From positions 1 through 64,000 of the IMG/VR virus record IMGVR_UViG_3300050033_000890: DNA of 64,000 nucleotides; one strand, written 5' to 3'. The position numbers were made by a program, and so were the translations under genes. This document shows positions 24,933 through 34,500 of the stretch, in pieces; the first letter of the stretch is position 1; each line of letters starts with the position of its first letter. The notes beneath the pieces are model-generated. The model ran no database searches. It was not told where the DNA came from and worked only from the letters and a program-made list of their open reading frames with translations. The DNA comes from a virus.

Positions 24933-26813
24933 TTACTCAAAGGAAACGCTGTCGTAGGTGTCGGTCAGATAGATGGCCAGACTGTTCGGATCAAGAATGT
25001 ATCCGTCGTATCTCGGCTTGACTGCGACTGCATTGCTGCCAGTCCACAACCAGAGCCTTCCCATCACGTCATAAGCAATGCCTTGAATCGCGGGCACGAT
25101 GTTGGAAAGGTCGTAGGTGTTGATGACTGGAGTTGCAAGGTTCGGATAGGGAACTTCATCGGCAGTAGCTGTCTGGCCGTTTCCCATGCACTCCAGCATC
25201 AGGACATAAGTCCCGATCATGGTCAGAGCCAGAGAAACTGGTGCTGGGGTGGAAAGTGTCCCGGATTGCCATCCGGCGCTTCCCGAATACGCAACGAGCG
25301 TTCCATCCGGAAGCAGAACTTGAAAGTTGCCGTCAGGAGTCATGACGAGGTAGCGCCAGTTAGAAGCCGTTGATGCGGAGCCGTAAGGCACCGGCAGCAG
25401 GATCGCGTACCGAGTCGCTCCTGGCTTGGAGATGTCGTACTTGACGTTGAGTCCATACAGAGGTTCGGTCGTCATCGCCGGCGCAGAGAGCTGGCCGGGA
25501 AGCGGTTCGCGCCTATCCCAGTAAATGAGGCTCGTTCCTGCCGCTCCCAGAATGCCCCATGTGTTCGGTTCCACAGCGATCGCGCCCAGAGGCGTGGTCA
25601 TGGCGTAGGACTGGATGTATTCGAGGGTGCTGAAGTTGTCCATCATGTACAGCTCTTTGAGCAGGTTCTCGACTGTCGAGATGAGCCAGTACCTGTCGAA
25701 CAACGTGTCCCGGAAGATGGGATGGGTGTACGGCCGCGTGCTGTCTGGGACTGCCGGAAGGTTGAACGGCATCTGCCAGCAGCGCAACCTGACGCCGGCG
25801 GGAAGCCCGCGGACGATGATGCTGGAGATGTTCTGCCAGGTTTTGATACCGGTGAAGACGCCCTCGTTCGACGAGGTAATCGTCTCGCTGGCGCCTTCCT
25901 GTTGGTCGGCCCAGACGGGCAAGGGATATTCCTCGCCCTGCACAAAGATGCTGAGCGACATTTGGCTGCCTTGGACACCTTCGACCCAGAAGGTCAGGAT
26001 GTTCGGAATGGGCAAGGAAAACGGACCCAGACTCTGGGGATTCCAGATGCTCACCGTAGAGTCGCCGCTGCCGGTCACGTCGAAGAGGACCGGATCGGTC
26101 ATGGGAACCTGCGCCTGCGAAGAATCTGCGATGTAACCGGTGGGAACCGGCAACCTATCGTCGTACGGTTGAATGGCGATGTTCTGCGAGGTCGAACCGG
26201 AGGTGATGGTTCCCATCACCTGGTTCAAGAGGGTCTGCCCTGGCGCCAAGGGAAAGTCACTCGGCAGCTTCACCATGTAGTAGACACCGCGGTTGTCGAT
26301 TCCTGTCGGACACGTTGCCAGAGTGCGCGAAGCGATCTCCCGTGCAATGCGCTGCTGGCTGTCGTCAAGAGCGATGGCTGCCGTATTCAAGAGTTGCGCA
26401 TCGATCGAGTAGGGCTCTTCGCGGACGCGTTGGTCAGTGATGTCGAAGTAGTTCAGCAGAACCTGAGTCCGATGGGATCGGTAAGAAGGCAGCACAGGTG
26501 TGGCCGCCGCAGTTGTACCCACCACGATCGAGATCGCCATCGTGCCTGTGATCCCGTTGAGTGTGGCAGATACCGTCGTGGTGAACTGCGGCCGCGCGCC
26601 GTTGGTCTGAGGATTGGGCGCTCGGACTGCGATGACCGTGCCGCCGCTGGTGACCGACAGGCATGCAGTGTTCGTTGACCAGGTGCAAAGCGCCGTCACA
26701 TTGAGCGTCGACCCATCGCTATAAGTAGCGGTGGCCGTCAACTGCTCCTGACTTGAAATCGACAGGGCCGTCCGTGGACCGGAGACTGCGATCGAGACAA
26801 GTGTGGCCGGCAT
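24933..26813 (-). CDS. tail/baseplate protein with BIG2 Ig-like domain
   Basis: This 626-aa protein has an N-terminal bacterial Ig-like (BIG2) domain at residues 3-97: LVSIAVSGPRT, QEQLTATATYSDGSTLNVTA, LCTWSTNTACLSVTSGGTVI. The remaining region carries a discoidin/tail-protein-I-like block (QVLLNYFDITDQRVREEPYS). Its position right after baseplate J fits the tail protein I or gp7-like slot, with later repeats acting as a periphery platform. The native ribosome binding site lies 12 bases after the 3' copy left in the HNH gene. No enzyme motif seen. Confidence 0.72.
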   Translation of the reverse strand: MPATLVSIAVSGPRTALSISSQEQLTATATYSDGSTLNVTALCTWSTNTACLSVTSGGTVIAVRAPNPQTNGARPQFTTTVSATLNGITGTMAISIVVGTTAAATPVLPSYRSHRTQVLLNYFDITDQRVREEPYSIDAQLLNTAAIALDDSQQRIAREIASRTLATCPTGIDNRGVYYMVKLPSDFPLAPGQTLLNQVMGTITSGSTSQNIAIQPYDDRLPVPTGYIADSSQAQVPMTDPVLFDVTGSGDSTVSIWNPQSLGPFSLPIPNILTFWVEGVQGSQMSLSIFVQGEEYPLPVWADQQEGASETITSSNEGVFTGIKTWQNISSIIVRGLPAGVRLRCWQMPFNLPAVPDSTRPYTHPIFRDTLFDRYWLISTVENLLKELYMMDNFSTLEYIQSYAMTTPLGAIAVEPNTWGILGAAGTSLIYWDRREPLPGQLSAPAMTTEPLYGLNVKYDISKPGATRYAILLPVPYGSASTASNWRYLVMTPDGNFQVLLPDGTLVAYSGSAGWQSGTLSTPAPVSLALTMIGTYVLMLECMGNGQTATADEVPYPNLATPVINTYDLSNIVPAIQGIAYDVMGRLWLWTGSNAVAVKPRYDGYILDPNSLAIYLTDTYDSVSFE

Positions 26814-26824
26814 AGAGTTCCTGA

Positions 26825-27637
26825 TTACGACGCGGAAGTCAGAACGATCGGATTCGAGATGGAAGTTTCAACCACGATGCGTTCGCCTGTCTGAGGCTTA
26901 TGAAGCCTCTTCTGGGCAATGCGCGCAATTCGATTCAGAAATTGATCTTTAGTAAGAGTCCATTTCATGTGGTTACAAATCGCACAACAAGGAACACAGT
27001 TCACAAAGTGGTATCCAAGATCGTTGTCAAGCCTATCAATGCCGTTATACAGAAAGACGCCATACGTTCTGGCGAGATTCGCACCTTGGGCCGGAGGTTC
27101 ACCGCAATAGTGACAGTCTCCCGACACTAGGCTCTTGAATTCCTCACGAGTCAACGAAAACTCAAAACTGCGTTTAACGGACTGACGTTGGTAGTCCCCG
27201 TAGAGTTTGTTGAATGCTGATTCGGAATACTGTTTCTTGTAATGCCCGCAATATCTACACGCGGTACTGGCGCCATGAATCAGGTTTGACTGATAGACTG
27301 TGTTGTCTCTTCCACAGTCGCACCGGCACAACCAGTGCAACCCCTTCTTTGTTGTAGCTTTACTGACAACGATAAGTTTTCCAAAGCGTTGCCCAATCTC
27401 GACTTCTTGATGAGGATACTTGCAACCACAGCAAGTAGTATGCTTTCCAGTGAGCCAGTTCGTCGGCACGAGTCGATACCGTCCGCAGTCGCACTCACAA
27501 TTCCAGAGCACACTGCCACTGGAATTGAGACCCACCCAGTTCTTGACAACCAAATCTCCGAATCGCTGTCCGGTCAGATCCTTGGAGCGGAAACTAAGTG
27601 TATCGATAGTCCGATCGAGTTCGCAAAGTCTGGACAT
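26825..27637 (-). CDS. HNH homing endonuclease fused to a structural-gene 3' end
   Basis: This 270-aa protein probably starts at ATG 27637 (GAGG six bases upstream). Residues about 20-130 hold two zinc-binding repeats of the type GQRFGKLIVV, W.C.CDCG, T.CCGC. The C-terminal domain is HNH: GDCHYCGEPP, NGIDRLDNDLGYHFVNCVPC, CAICNHMK. It looks AT-richer than its neighbours. Its last 23 residues (QTGERIVVETSISNPIVLTS) nearly repeat the C-terminus of the upstream J-like protein, so the gene appears to have entered the 3' end of the J gene and fused to the displaced native end. A TATACT box lies at 27650-27655. Confidence 0.88.
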   Translation of the reverse strand: MSRLCELDRTIDTLSFRSKDLTGQRFGDLVVKNWVGLNSSGSVLWNCECDCGRYRLVPTNWLTGKHTTCCGCKYPHQEVEIGQRFGKLIVVSKATTKKGLHWLCRCDCGRDNTVYQSNLIHGASTACRYCGHYKKQYSESAFNKLYGDYQRQSVKRSFEFSLTREEFKSLVSGDCHYCGEPPAQGANLARTYGVFLYNGIDRLDNDLGYHFVNCVPCCAICNHMKWTLTKDQFLNRIARIAQKRLHKPQTGERIVVETSISNPIVLTSAS

Positions 27638-27656
27638 GCTCATCCTCAGAGTATAC

Positions 27657-28856
27657 CTAACCAACAGTAAGTACGATAGGGTTGTTGATTGATGTTTCCA
27701 CTACCAACCTCTCACCTGTCTGAGGGGTATAATTCGAAACTAAATACCGACTGTACCTCGTGCCATCATCACGGCTTCGCCAAATGAATATCTCGTTGAT
27801 GGGCTGGTCCGGTGACCCAATGTCCAGGATGTTCGGGTCGGCGTTCTGAATCTGATCCGCCAGCTGATTGATGACAAACTCCTGGCCCATGGCCAGGTTG
27901 TTGATGTAGCTCTGCGCAGCGGACATTGCGTTGGCGATCGCATTCTGCTGATCGGACGAGTTCGCACTGCTGACAAATGTAAGTGTCGTCGAGAAGGAGA
28001 TGCCTACCAAAGCTGGCGAAGTCGCAGTACCCGAGAGCGGATAAGAAGTGAGGTTGTCGAGCGTGCCCTGAACCAGATTGATGAGCGACGGCGGAACTAC
28101 CGGCGAGATGCCGTAGACGTAGCAGAGGAAGGTGCCAGCCTGTCGTACAAAATCAAGATCCTGGATTCCAGGGAGTACAAGAACCGCGAGACGAAGGTCC
28201 GATTCGGCGGCGCCGCCTTTGGATTGGATCCAGAGGTTGATGCGATAGCGATAGTCGTCGTCGGATTCTGCATCGCGGCCCCCAATCAATCCATAGTTGT
28301 TGGTCACCAGGAGTGAGCCGTATGCGGAATCGGCATAGTTGGTGAAGTTGCTGTTCGTGAACACGCCGGCCGCGGCGTTGCCGGCGGAAGCCGCCTGGAG
28401 GTTCGTTACTGCAAACGGGGCACTCGACTGGGAAGCTTTGCAGGTCACCGGGTTGGCGGTCAAAACTACCTGCCCACTGAGGCCCTGTGCCGTGTAGATC
28501 TGAGTGCCGGCAGGAATCGTGATGTCCTGGCCGTTGTTGATCGTTCCGAAAGTCCCGCGCGCAACGTAGAACTCGAAGTTGTTGTCCAGAGCCGAGCTGC
28601 TCACATCGGATGCCTGCAACCTGGGGATGCCGAACATCTGGCCAATGAAATCCAGATTCGATCCGGTGGCATAGGGCAGCAACGTCTGCGCGATCGATGT
28701 GAAGCTGTTGGCTTCCGACTGGCCAATCTGGTCGCCCACGGCATCGGTGAAGGCGCGCGCCTTGGCGCCCGGAGACGTGTTGGTGATGCCGGTCAACTGG
28801 AGAGACGCCAGAATGTTGGCCTGGTAGGTTGATGCGGTACTGGGTGTCTGGATCAT
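27657..28856 (-). CDS. baseplate J-like protein
   Basis: This 399-aa protein matches baseplate assembly protein J / T4 gp6-like wedge proteins. Diagnostic blocks are ATGSNLDFIGQMFGIPRLQA near residues 65-85, IPAGTQIYTA near 112, GGRDAESDDDYRYRINLWI near 190-210, and LAVLVLPGIQDLDFV with GTFLCYVYG near 222-250. It forms part of the wedge ring around the hub. The last 23 codons are recoded relative to the diverged copy at the end of the HNH gene, as expected for a replaced 3' end. Confidence 0.88.
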   Translation of the reverse strand: MIQTPSTASTYQANILASLQLTGITNTSPGAKARAFTDAVGDQIGQSEANSFTSIAQTLLPYATGSNLDFIGQMFGIPRLQASDVSSSALDNNFEFYVARGTFGTINNGQDITIPAGTQIYTAQGLSGQVVLTANPVTCKASQSSAPFAVTNLQAASAGNAAAGVFTNSNFTNYADSAYGSLLVTNNYGLIGGRDAESDDDYRYRINLWIQSKGGAAESDLRLAVLVLPGIQDLDFVRQAGTFLCYVYGISPVVPPSLINLVQGTLDNLTSYPLSGTATSPALVGISFSTTLTFVSSANSSDQQNAIANAMSAAQSYINNLAMGQEFVINQLADQIQNADPNILDIGSPDQPINEIFIWRSRDDGTRYSRYLVSNYTPQTGERLVVETSINNPIVLTVG

Positions 28857-28860
28857 CGGT

Positions 28861-29232
28861 TTATGTGCTCGCCGGAGTGCTTACCGTGGTGCTTGCCACC
28901 AACTGGTTCTGGATGAAAACGAAGACCTGGTAGGCTTGGTCGCCCACCTTCAATGTGCTGACCGTAAAGGAACCCATGGGCAGGAAATCCTGGCTCATGG
29001 ACGACTCCACTTGGCGTTGAATCGTGGTTTCCAACTCGGCCGCGACTGTCGATCCGATCACGTTCTCCAGGTCCGCCCCGATCTGGTAACTTTTCCAGCC
29101 ATCGAAGGCCGCCTTGAGGCGTGAGTTCGCCATGCTGCGCAGGCATTCCCAGGGCGACTGTGTGAACGACACATCGCCGGTGCTGTCGAGCAGTACGCCG
29201 CCCCGAGACATCCATCGAAAATCAACGGCCAT
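28861..29232 (-). CDS. gp25-like baseplate wedge protein
   Basis: This 123-aa protein has the compact gp25/gpW layout: an N-terminal strand-turn (GGVLLDSTGDVSFTQSPWEC), a helix (CLRSMANSRLKAAFDGW), a conserved GADLENVIGS segment, then strands (FTVSTLKVGDQAYQVFVFI). In contractile tails the gp25 protein joins J in the wedge, and here it is directly upstream of J with four bases between. Its start overlaps the upstream stop as TAATG. Confidence 0.65.
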   Translation of the reverse strand: MAVDFRWMSRGGVLLDSTGDVSFTQSPWECLRSMANSRLKAAFDGWKSYQIGADLENVIGSTVAAELETTIQRQVESSMSQDFLPMGSFTVSTLKVGDQAYQVFVFIQNQLVASTTVSTPAST

Positions 29233-29630
29233 TAGGCAGCATCCGAATTGCTGGTCAGGAAGGACATGCAGGAAGTCAGCGTGTCACTGCCGGTCAGGAG
29301 ATTGGGAGTGTCCTTGACCAGCGTGGGGATGGGAGTGGGGGTGGTGGAGGGGAGGCACGTCAGAAGCAGTGGGTTGAGACGGTAGTAGCCTCCCCCGAAG
29401 GAGACCTGTTGAGGCATTGCCGACAGGCTCAGATTCCCGGAAAGCAGAACACCGAAGTCTGGATCAACCCGGATGACGTTGTTCGAGTCGCCGGCCAGGA
29501 TGATCTCATCCTCGGTAACGGCGACGGACGGCTGGCCCTGATACGAGTCCCCGGCATAAAGCGACTTCGGCTGGAGCTCATAGGTGCCATCCTGGTTTTC
29601 CCGATCGTAGACGAGAGGCTGGCTGGACAT
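29232..29630 (-). CDS. small baseplate-region protein
   Basis: This 132-aa protein has an N-terminal part that looks like a short beta-barrel (EDEIILAGDSNNVIRVDPDF, then GVLLSGNLSLS), which could be an OB-fold or spike-like hub piece. A Pro/Thr stretch (STTPTPIPTL) links it to a C-terminal tail. TAATG coupling on both sides places it in the baseplate cluster. Family not recognised. Confidence 0.65.
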   Translation of the reverse strand: MSSQPLVYDRENQDGTYELQPKSLYAGDSYQGQPSVAVTEDEIILAGDSNNVIRVDPDFGVLLSGNLSLSAMPQQVSFGGGYYRLNPLLLTCLPSTTPTPIPTLVKDTPNLLTGSDTLTSCMSFLTSNSDAA

Positions 29631-30232
29631 TACGTTCCTGCGGGACAGAGGTCCTTATTCAGGGGCGTCCTCGGGTGGTTGAAGATGAAGTTGACCTTCT
29701 GGGCAAAGCCATCAATCAAGACCGGCAGCGCGCTACCGTCCGTCGTCATCTGTTGCCGCGCCGAAAGGGTCACTTCCAGTTGGTCGTTCGCAGCGAACGC
29801 CCCCTTCTGGAAATAGACCGCTTCGTTGTCACGGGTCGTAACAGGGAGCGAATGGCACTGGATGTAGGATGTGTTGAAGCTGGGGTCGAGGAGGTTCGGA
29901 CAGAGCTGATTCCCCTGGCTGTCCAACACGCCGCCGTTGTCCTCAAGAAGGGCAATCCAGATGAGAATGGCGTGCAAGTTGTCTGAATAGACGGGGTTAA
30001 GGTAGGAACCGTTGCCCGCCTGCGCGGCGCCTTCCGTGCCGTACAGCGCCAAATGCTGGACGCCGGTCGTATCGATGCCGGCGCTCTGCATGTACTGAAT
30101 GTTCTGTTGAGCGACGCGCCGTGGGCAGGCCGGCATCCCGTCATGACTAACAGTCAGTTGGTTCTGACAGGACGAGCAGGGACTCACGATCGCCAGATGA
30201 ACCGGATTGGGAGTGCTGGTATCGGGCTTCAT
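29630..30232 (-). CDS. baseplate-region protein with Cys motifs
   Basis: This 200-aa protein contains an N-terminal PCSSCQN pair and a later CP motif (GMPACPRR), which may bind metal. The rest is mixed. A promoter-like site (TTTGGT-N17-TATACT) ends eight bases before its ATG, so it is the first gene of the baseplate-fibre transcription unit after the AAA insertion. Function not recognised. Confidence 0.65.
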   Translation of the reverse strand: MKPDTSTPNPVHLAIVSPCSSCQNQLTVSHDGMPACPRRVAQQNIQYMQSAGIDTTGVQHLALYGTEGAAQAGNGSYLNPVYSDNLHAILIWIALLEDNGGVLDSQGNQLCPNLLDPSFNTSYIQCHSLPVTTRDNEAVYFQKGAFAANDQLEVTLSARQQMTTDGSALPVLIDGFAQKVNFIFNHPRTPLNKDLCPAGT

Positions 30233-30240
30233 TTCTCTCT

Positions 30241-30269
30241 AGTATAGGAACCCACGTCCTTCTACCAAA
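30241..30269 (-). promoter_or_regulatory. promoter-like site TTTGGT-N17-TATACT
   Basis: On the minus strand TTTGGT (30264-30269) is followed after 17 bases by TATACT (30241-30246), within the longer motif TTCCTATACTAGA. It combines both recurring elements of this genome. It sits between the AAA ATPase stop and the 29630-30232 start, giving the baseplate-fibre genes their own promoter. Confidence 0.65.
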
Positions 30270-30320
30270 GGTTCGACAGTCGGAGGACCCGACATCCGCC
30301 CGGAACCAGGATTTCGAGCG

Positions 30321-31460
30321 TTAAAAAGACAGGCCATTGATGAACTCTTCCAGAGGCTCAAAGCGTACGGAGAGAGGGCCATAACTCCGAGTAAATGTAC
30401 GTTTCACGTCCTCGGCCAGAACGACATTCTCACCCGTCGGGTGTTGCCGGCGGAACGCCCCAAGATTCACCGGATCAAACTTGTCAGCTGACCATTTGCA
30501 TTCGATGGCGATCGGATGTTTGCGGCGTCCCGCCAACACAAAATCAATCTCATGTCCGCGCTTATCTCTCCAGTAACCGACATCGCGACTCTGCAAATGC
30601 GCCATCATTTCATTGAGCACAAAGTGTTCCCACAATATCCCCAGGTCTTCATGTCGCAGATCCTGCCAGCCGCGGTAGTAGCAGATAAAACCTGTATCGA
30701 AGCCGTAGACCTTTGGCGCGGAAATGATTTCCGTCGGCTTGCGCAAACTGAAAGGGCGAACGATATGGGCGACGAAGGTGGCTTCCAAGACACGCAAATA
30801 GTTTGCAATGGTCGGACGGCTTACTTCACACGGACCGGTGAACCGCGTCGCCTCGAAGATGCCGCCGCTCTGTGCAAGGATGAGTTCGGTAAACTTCTGA
30901 AAGGAATCGCGCCGTTCCAGCCGGAAAAGTTCCTGAATATCTTTGGCCCAATAGGCATCGATCCATTCCTGAAAATCCCTCTCCTCAATATCTTTCGCCA
31001 GAAAGAATGGAGGCAATCCGCCGCGCAAAAGCCTGTGCTTCAGATTCAATTGTTTTGCGTCGGAGAGGTCGCGCAGGCACATCGGAGTGAGCCAGAGATC
31101 GCGCTTGCGTCCTGCAAGGGTGTCTTTGAATTTGCTCGACGCACTCAGCGTAGAAGAACCGGTAGCGATGATTCGAACGGTAGGGTAGTGGTCCGCAGCG
31201 ATCTTCAGCAGTTCGGAGGGATTCTCCAGACGATGTATTTCGTCAAGGACAATGCGCTTTCCACGTAAAGTGTCCAGGAATCCTTCCGGATCTTCCATCA
31301 TCCGGCGAACGCGCGGCAACTCACAATCGAAATACTCAATTTCTGGAAGACTTTGGCAAAGGTAAGTCTTGCCAACGCGCCGGACTCCAGCGAGCCAGAC
31401 GACCGACCGCTTTCCCCAAGCCTCCTCAATGCGGTTTATCCAATAGTGCCGTTCTACCAT
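30321..31460 (-). CDS. AAA ATPase with DUF4143 C-terminus
   Basis: This 379-aa protein is a typical bacterial AAA_14/DUF4143 ATPase, not a virion component. The Walker A motif is GVRRVGKTY, Walker B is RIVLDEIHRL and sensor 1 is IIATGSSTLS. The C-terminal half holds a winged-helix region (SRPTIANYLRVLEATFVAHI) and a PD-(D/E)XK-like core (KRGHEIDFVLAGRRKHPIAI, then ECKWS). Start ATG 31460 is preferred; GTG 31478 is possible; neither has a good ribosome binding site. It interrupts the tail operon between hub and baseplate genes, so it is an acquired cargo (moron) gene. Function unknown. Confidence 0.85.
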   Translation of the reverse strand: MVERHYWINRIEEAWGKRSVVWLAGVRRVGKTYLCQSLPEIEYFDCELPRVRRMMEDPEGFLDTLRGKRIVLDEIHRLENPSELLKIAADHYPTVRIIATGSSTLSASSKFKDTLAGRKRDLWLTPMCLRDLSDAKQLNLKHRLLRGGLPPFFLAKDIEERDFQEWIDAYWAKDIQELFRLERRDSFQKFTELILAQSGGIFEATRFTGPCEVSRPTIANYLRVLEATFVAHIVRPFSLRKPTEIISAPKVYGFDTGFICYYRGWQDLRHEDLGILWEHFVLNEMMAHLQSRDVGYWRDKRGHEIDFVLAGRRKHPIAIECKWSADKFDPVNLGAFRRQHPTGENVVLAEDVKRTFTRSYGPLSVRFEPLEEFINGLSF

Positions 31461-31589
31461 AAGAAGACATGATTGCACATCGTGTCACTAAATGCAACCG
31501 TACCTTCGTTTAGTATTATCCGTCCAACAGCACTTCCGGCCACCCGGTGACCCAAAACTCATTCTCAAGGCAGCCTCAGAAACGGGCGC

Positions 31590-34500
31590 TTATGGAGCCG
31601 ACAGGCCCCAGGAGGGCTGGGGAGTGGGAGGAATCTGGGCCGGGTAGCCGTGGAAGGCCTTCCAGGCGTCGATCAGCGGGAAGATCTCGTCGGCCACAAA
31701 CTGCATCGCCTTGTTGTTGACCACGCCCACCAGATCGTTGATGGACCAGCCTTCGATGCCACCGACCCACGGCCGCCCGAACTTGGTGCAAGGGCAGATC
31801 ACGACGGGGTTGAGCTTGGCTGTGCTGTCGGTGAACCACCAGACGGCGGCACCGACCGCCGCGATCGCGCAGAGGCCCAGGATGATCCAACCCGGAGGGC
31901 CACAAAGGAAGGCCGCGCCGGCAGCCGCCCACTCGGTCGTTGCACCTGCAGCGAGGGCCACCAGGCCGGTGCCTTCCGCTGCTGTGGCCACTGCGCCGCC
32001 TGCGTAACTCAATCCGGCCACCACCGCACCGGCGCCAACCGCCGTGGTTGTGGCGACGGCTGCTCCTTCCATCCATGAGTAGACGGAAAGATTGCTCAGA
32101 CGGTGGATCTCAGGGATCACGGTTCCCATAGCCATCATCAGCATTCGGAAGAAGTTGGCCGATGCAGCTTCGTTGATCGTGATGACTGCGCGCGGCTTGA
32201 TGATGGTGATGAACCCCGATTCCAGATTCATCACATGGGTGACGGTCTCGACCTCGATGGGCCCAACCATTCCCGTGGACGGATCAGTGATTAGAAGAAC
32301 GTCCTGCGGCTCGATCTCGGGGATGCAACGCAACACAATCTCGCCCCTGTACATCTTGCCCAACTCTTCCCTCAGGAAGCTCTGGCCGTAGGCCATGATC
32401 AGCCCGGTGTTGCCGGAAAGGGATTGGTCGATCACATTCTGCTTGGGATCGTTGATCTGGTCTGTGACATCGAGAGCACGCACATGGTTGGGAGGAATGC
32501 TGGCGTTGGCCAGGATGGGGTAGGTCTTGCCGTTCTTCTCCGGATCGCCGATGCGGATGCAGTTGTAGATCTTGTCGTTGACCCTCATCCCGTTATGCAC
32601 GATGGACTGATGGTCGATGAAGTGGTAGCGACGCACCGGCTTCAGGAAGTCGGTCGACTTCTGATCCCCCGCCAGGATGGAAGCGTAGTACGCGCTCTGC
32701 ACCGCGTTGATCTTCTTCTGGAGATTCCGAAGAGCCTCTTTTTCTCCGGGAATGATGGTGTAGATGAGCTTGCCAGGAAGAGCCAGCCAATCGTTGGCCG
32801 TCTGTGAACCCGTATCGACACCATCCACCGCGATCGTCAACAGCGACTGAAGTGCCGCGGCAAGCCCAGACGGACTCGCGCCTGCTTGTTGGAGCAGCTG
32901 GTTCTTGTAGAGAGCCACGGTGACAGGCATGGTGCCGTCCCCCATGACATCGAGGAACATCTGTTTCCCGCTGGCACTCCACCACTGGGTGTATGCCTGG
33001 TTGTTCTGGTTCAGCGCGCGCACACGTTCCGTGTCGCCGAGCATCTGAGGCCGTGCTGTGTACCAGTCGAAGGGATGGCCAAAGACCAGGGTCGCGTCAC
33101 AGCTGTAAGGGAAACCGTACCACTTCTCCAGCAACAGATATTCCGGATAGCGCCTGGCGATGTCCTGAATGAGTTCCCACACCGTCAACGTGGTCTTGGA
33201 ATCAACATAGTAGGATGCCGGCGCCCAGGGATACTTCCGCTGATCCATCCAACTCCGGGATTGGGAGTGAGTCTTGGGGTCCGTGCTGACCGACGTCCCA
33301 TCATACTGAACGGCCGTATCGACCATGATGTTCTCGTCGCACCGGTCGTAGACGTTCTGAAGCGCGGTGGCCACGTTGTCCATACCGGCAACACTGGCGG
33401 CTCCAGCGGCTGGCGCGGCGGCCAGTTCCTTCCAAGAAAAGCCCTTGAGCAAGGAATTGGCAGGACTGTTTACCTGCCAGTGACCGAAGTGCTTGGCTCC
33501 GGAGTTCTTGAGCATCATCCAGATCACCGTGCCCACATCGCCGGCATCGCCGAAGATGGTGACGCCTCCGTAGGCAGGCCCTTTGGACATGCCACCACCC
33601 GATCCTGGAATCAGGATGTTGACTGTGTTCTGAAGCAGCGATCCGAGCTGGAACCAGGAGTTCGAGTTCATCTTGTCACCGCTCAAGGACGCAAGCTCAA
33701 GCAGGTAGCTCTGGGCAGTAACGGTCAGGATCTCGTTGCCCTCGATCTCGGTGACCTCGCCACAGAAGACAGGTGTCAGTTTGTCCGGATTGTTGGAGAA
33801 ACCCACGCGAAGCTGGATCTTGCTGCCCGTCTGAAGAGGAAAGTATTGGAGCGGAATCCTGCGGTTGGACATGTCGCCGCCGGCGTAGCCTTCGGTGTTG
33901 TCCTTGCCCATGATCTGATAGGGCGCGCCACCAATGCCGTTCCGGCCGACGAATCCTTTGGTGGGAACATCGAAGCCTGTGGCCGCGGCCGTGCCGCCTG
34001 TGTTGATGGCGAATCTGTCGAGCGATGCCTCCCACTTGCCGGCCAGCGAAGCATCATAGAGCTTGTGGCTCAACAGGTGTGTGAGATTCATCAGCTTCAT
34101 GCGTAGGGTTGCCGGCTTGTTGGTTGGCCGCTGCACTTCGATGTCGATCACCGCACTGTAGCTGTAGAAGTTGTCGAATGCGTAATAGATGCCGCTGTTG
34201 GCGTCCTCCATGAAGAACAGCTTGAAGGTCGGGAATGCCTCGGTCATGCTGTAACCCGGAACATTGATCATCTTCATGATCGAGTCCATGTTGCCGGGAA
34301 TCGAGGTCGTCGTGGACAGAGGAATCGTTCCCGCAGGAACCTGGTATCCGTTGCTGTCGCTGTTCAGTTGGCTTGAACCTGAGGCAATTTGTGCCGTGAT
34401 GTTCCCGAGGGCTGTCCTCGTCTTGGCCAGGTAGGTCGTCTTGTCGCTGGTGAAGTACATCCCGGGGTTGAAGTCTTCGCCATCGAGAACCTGGCTATTC

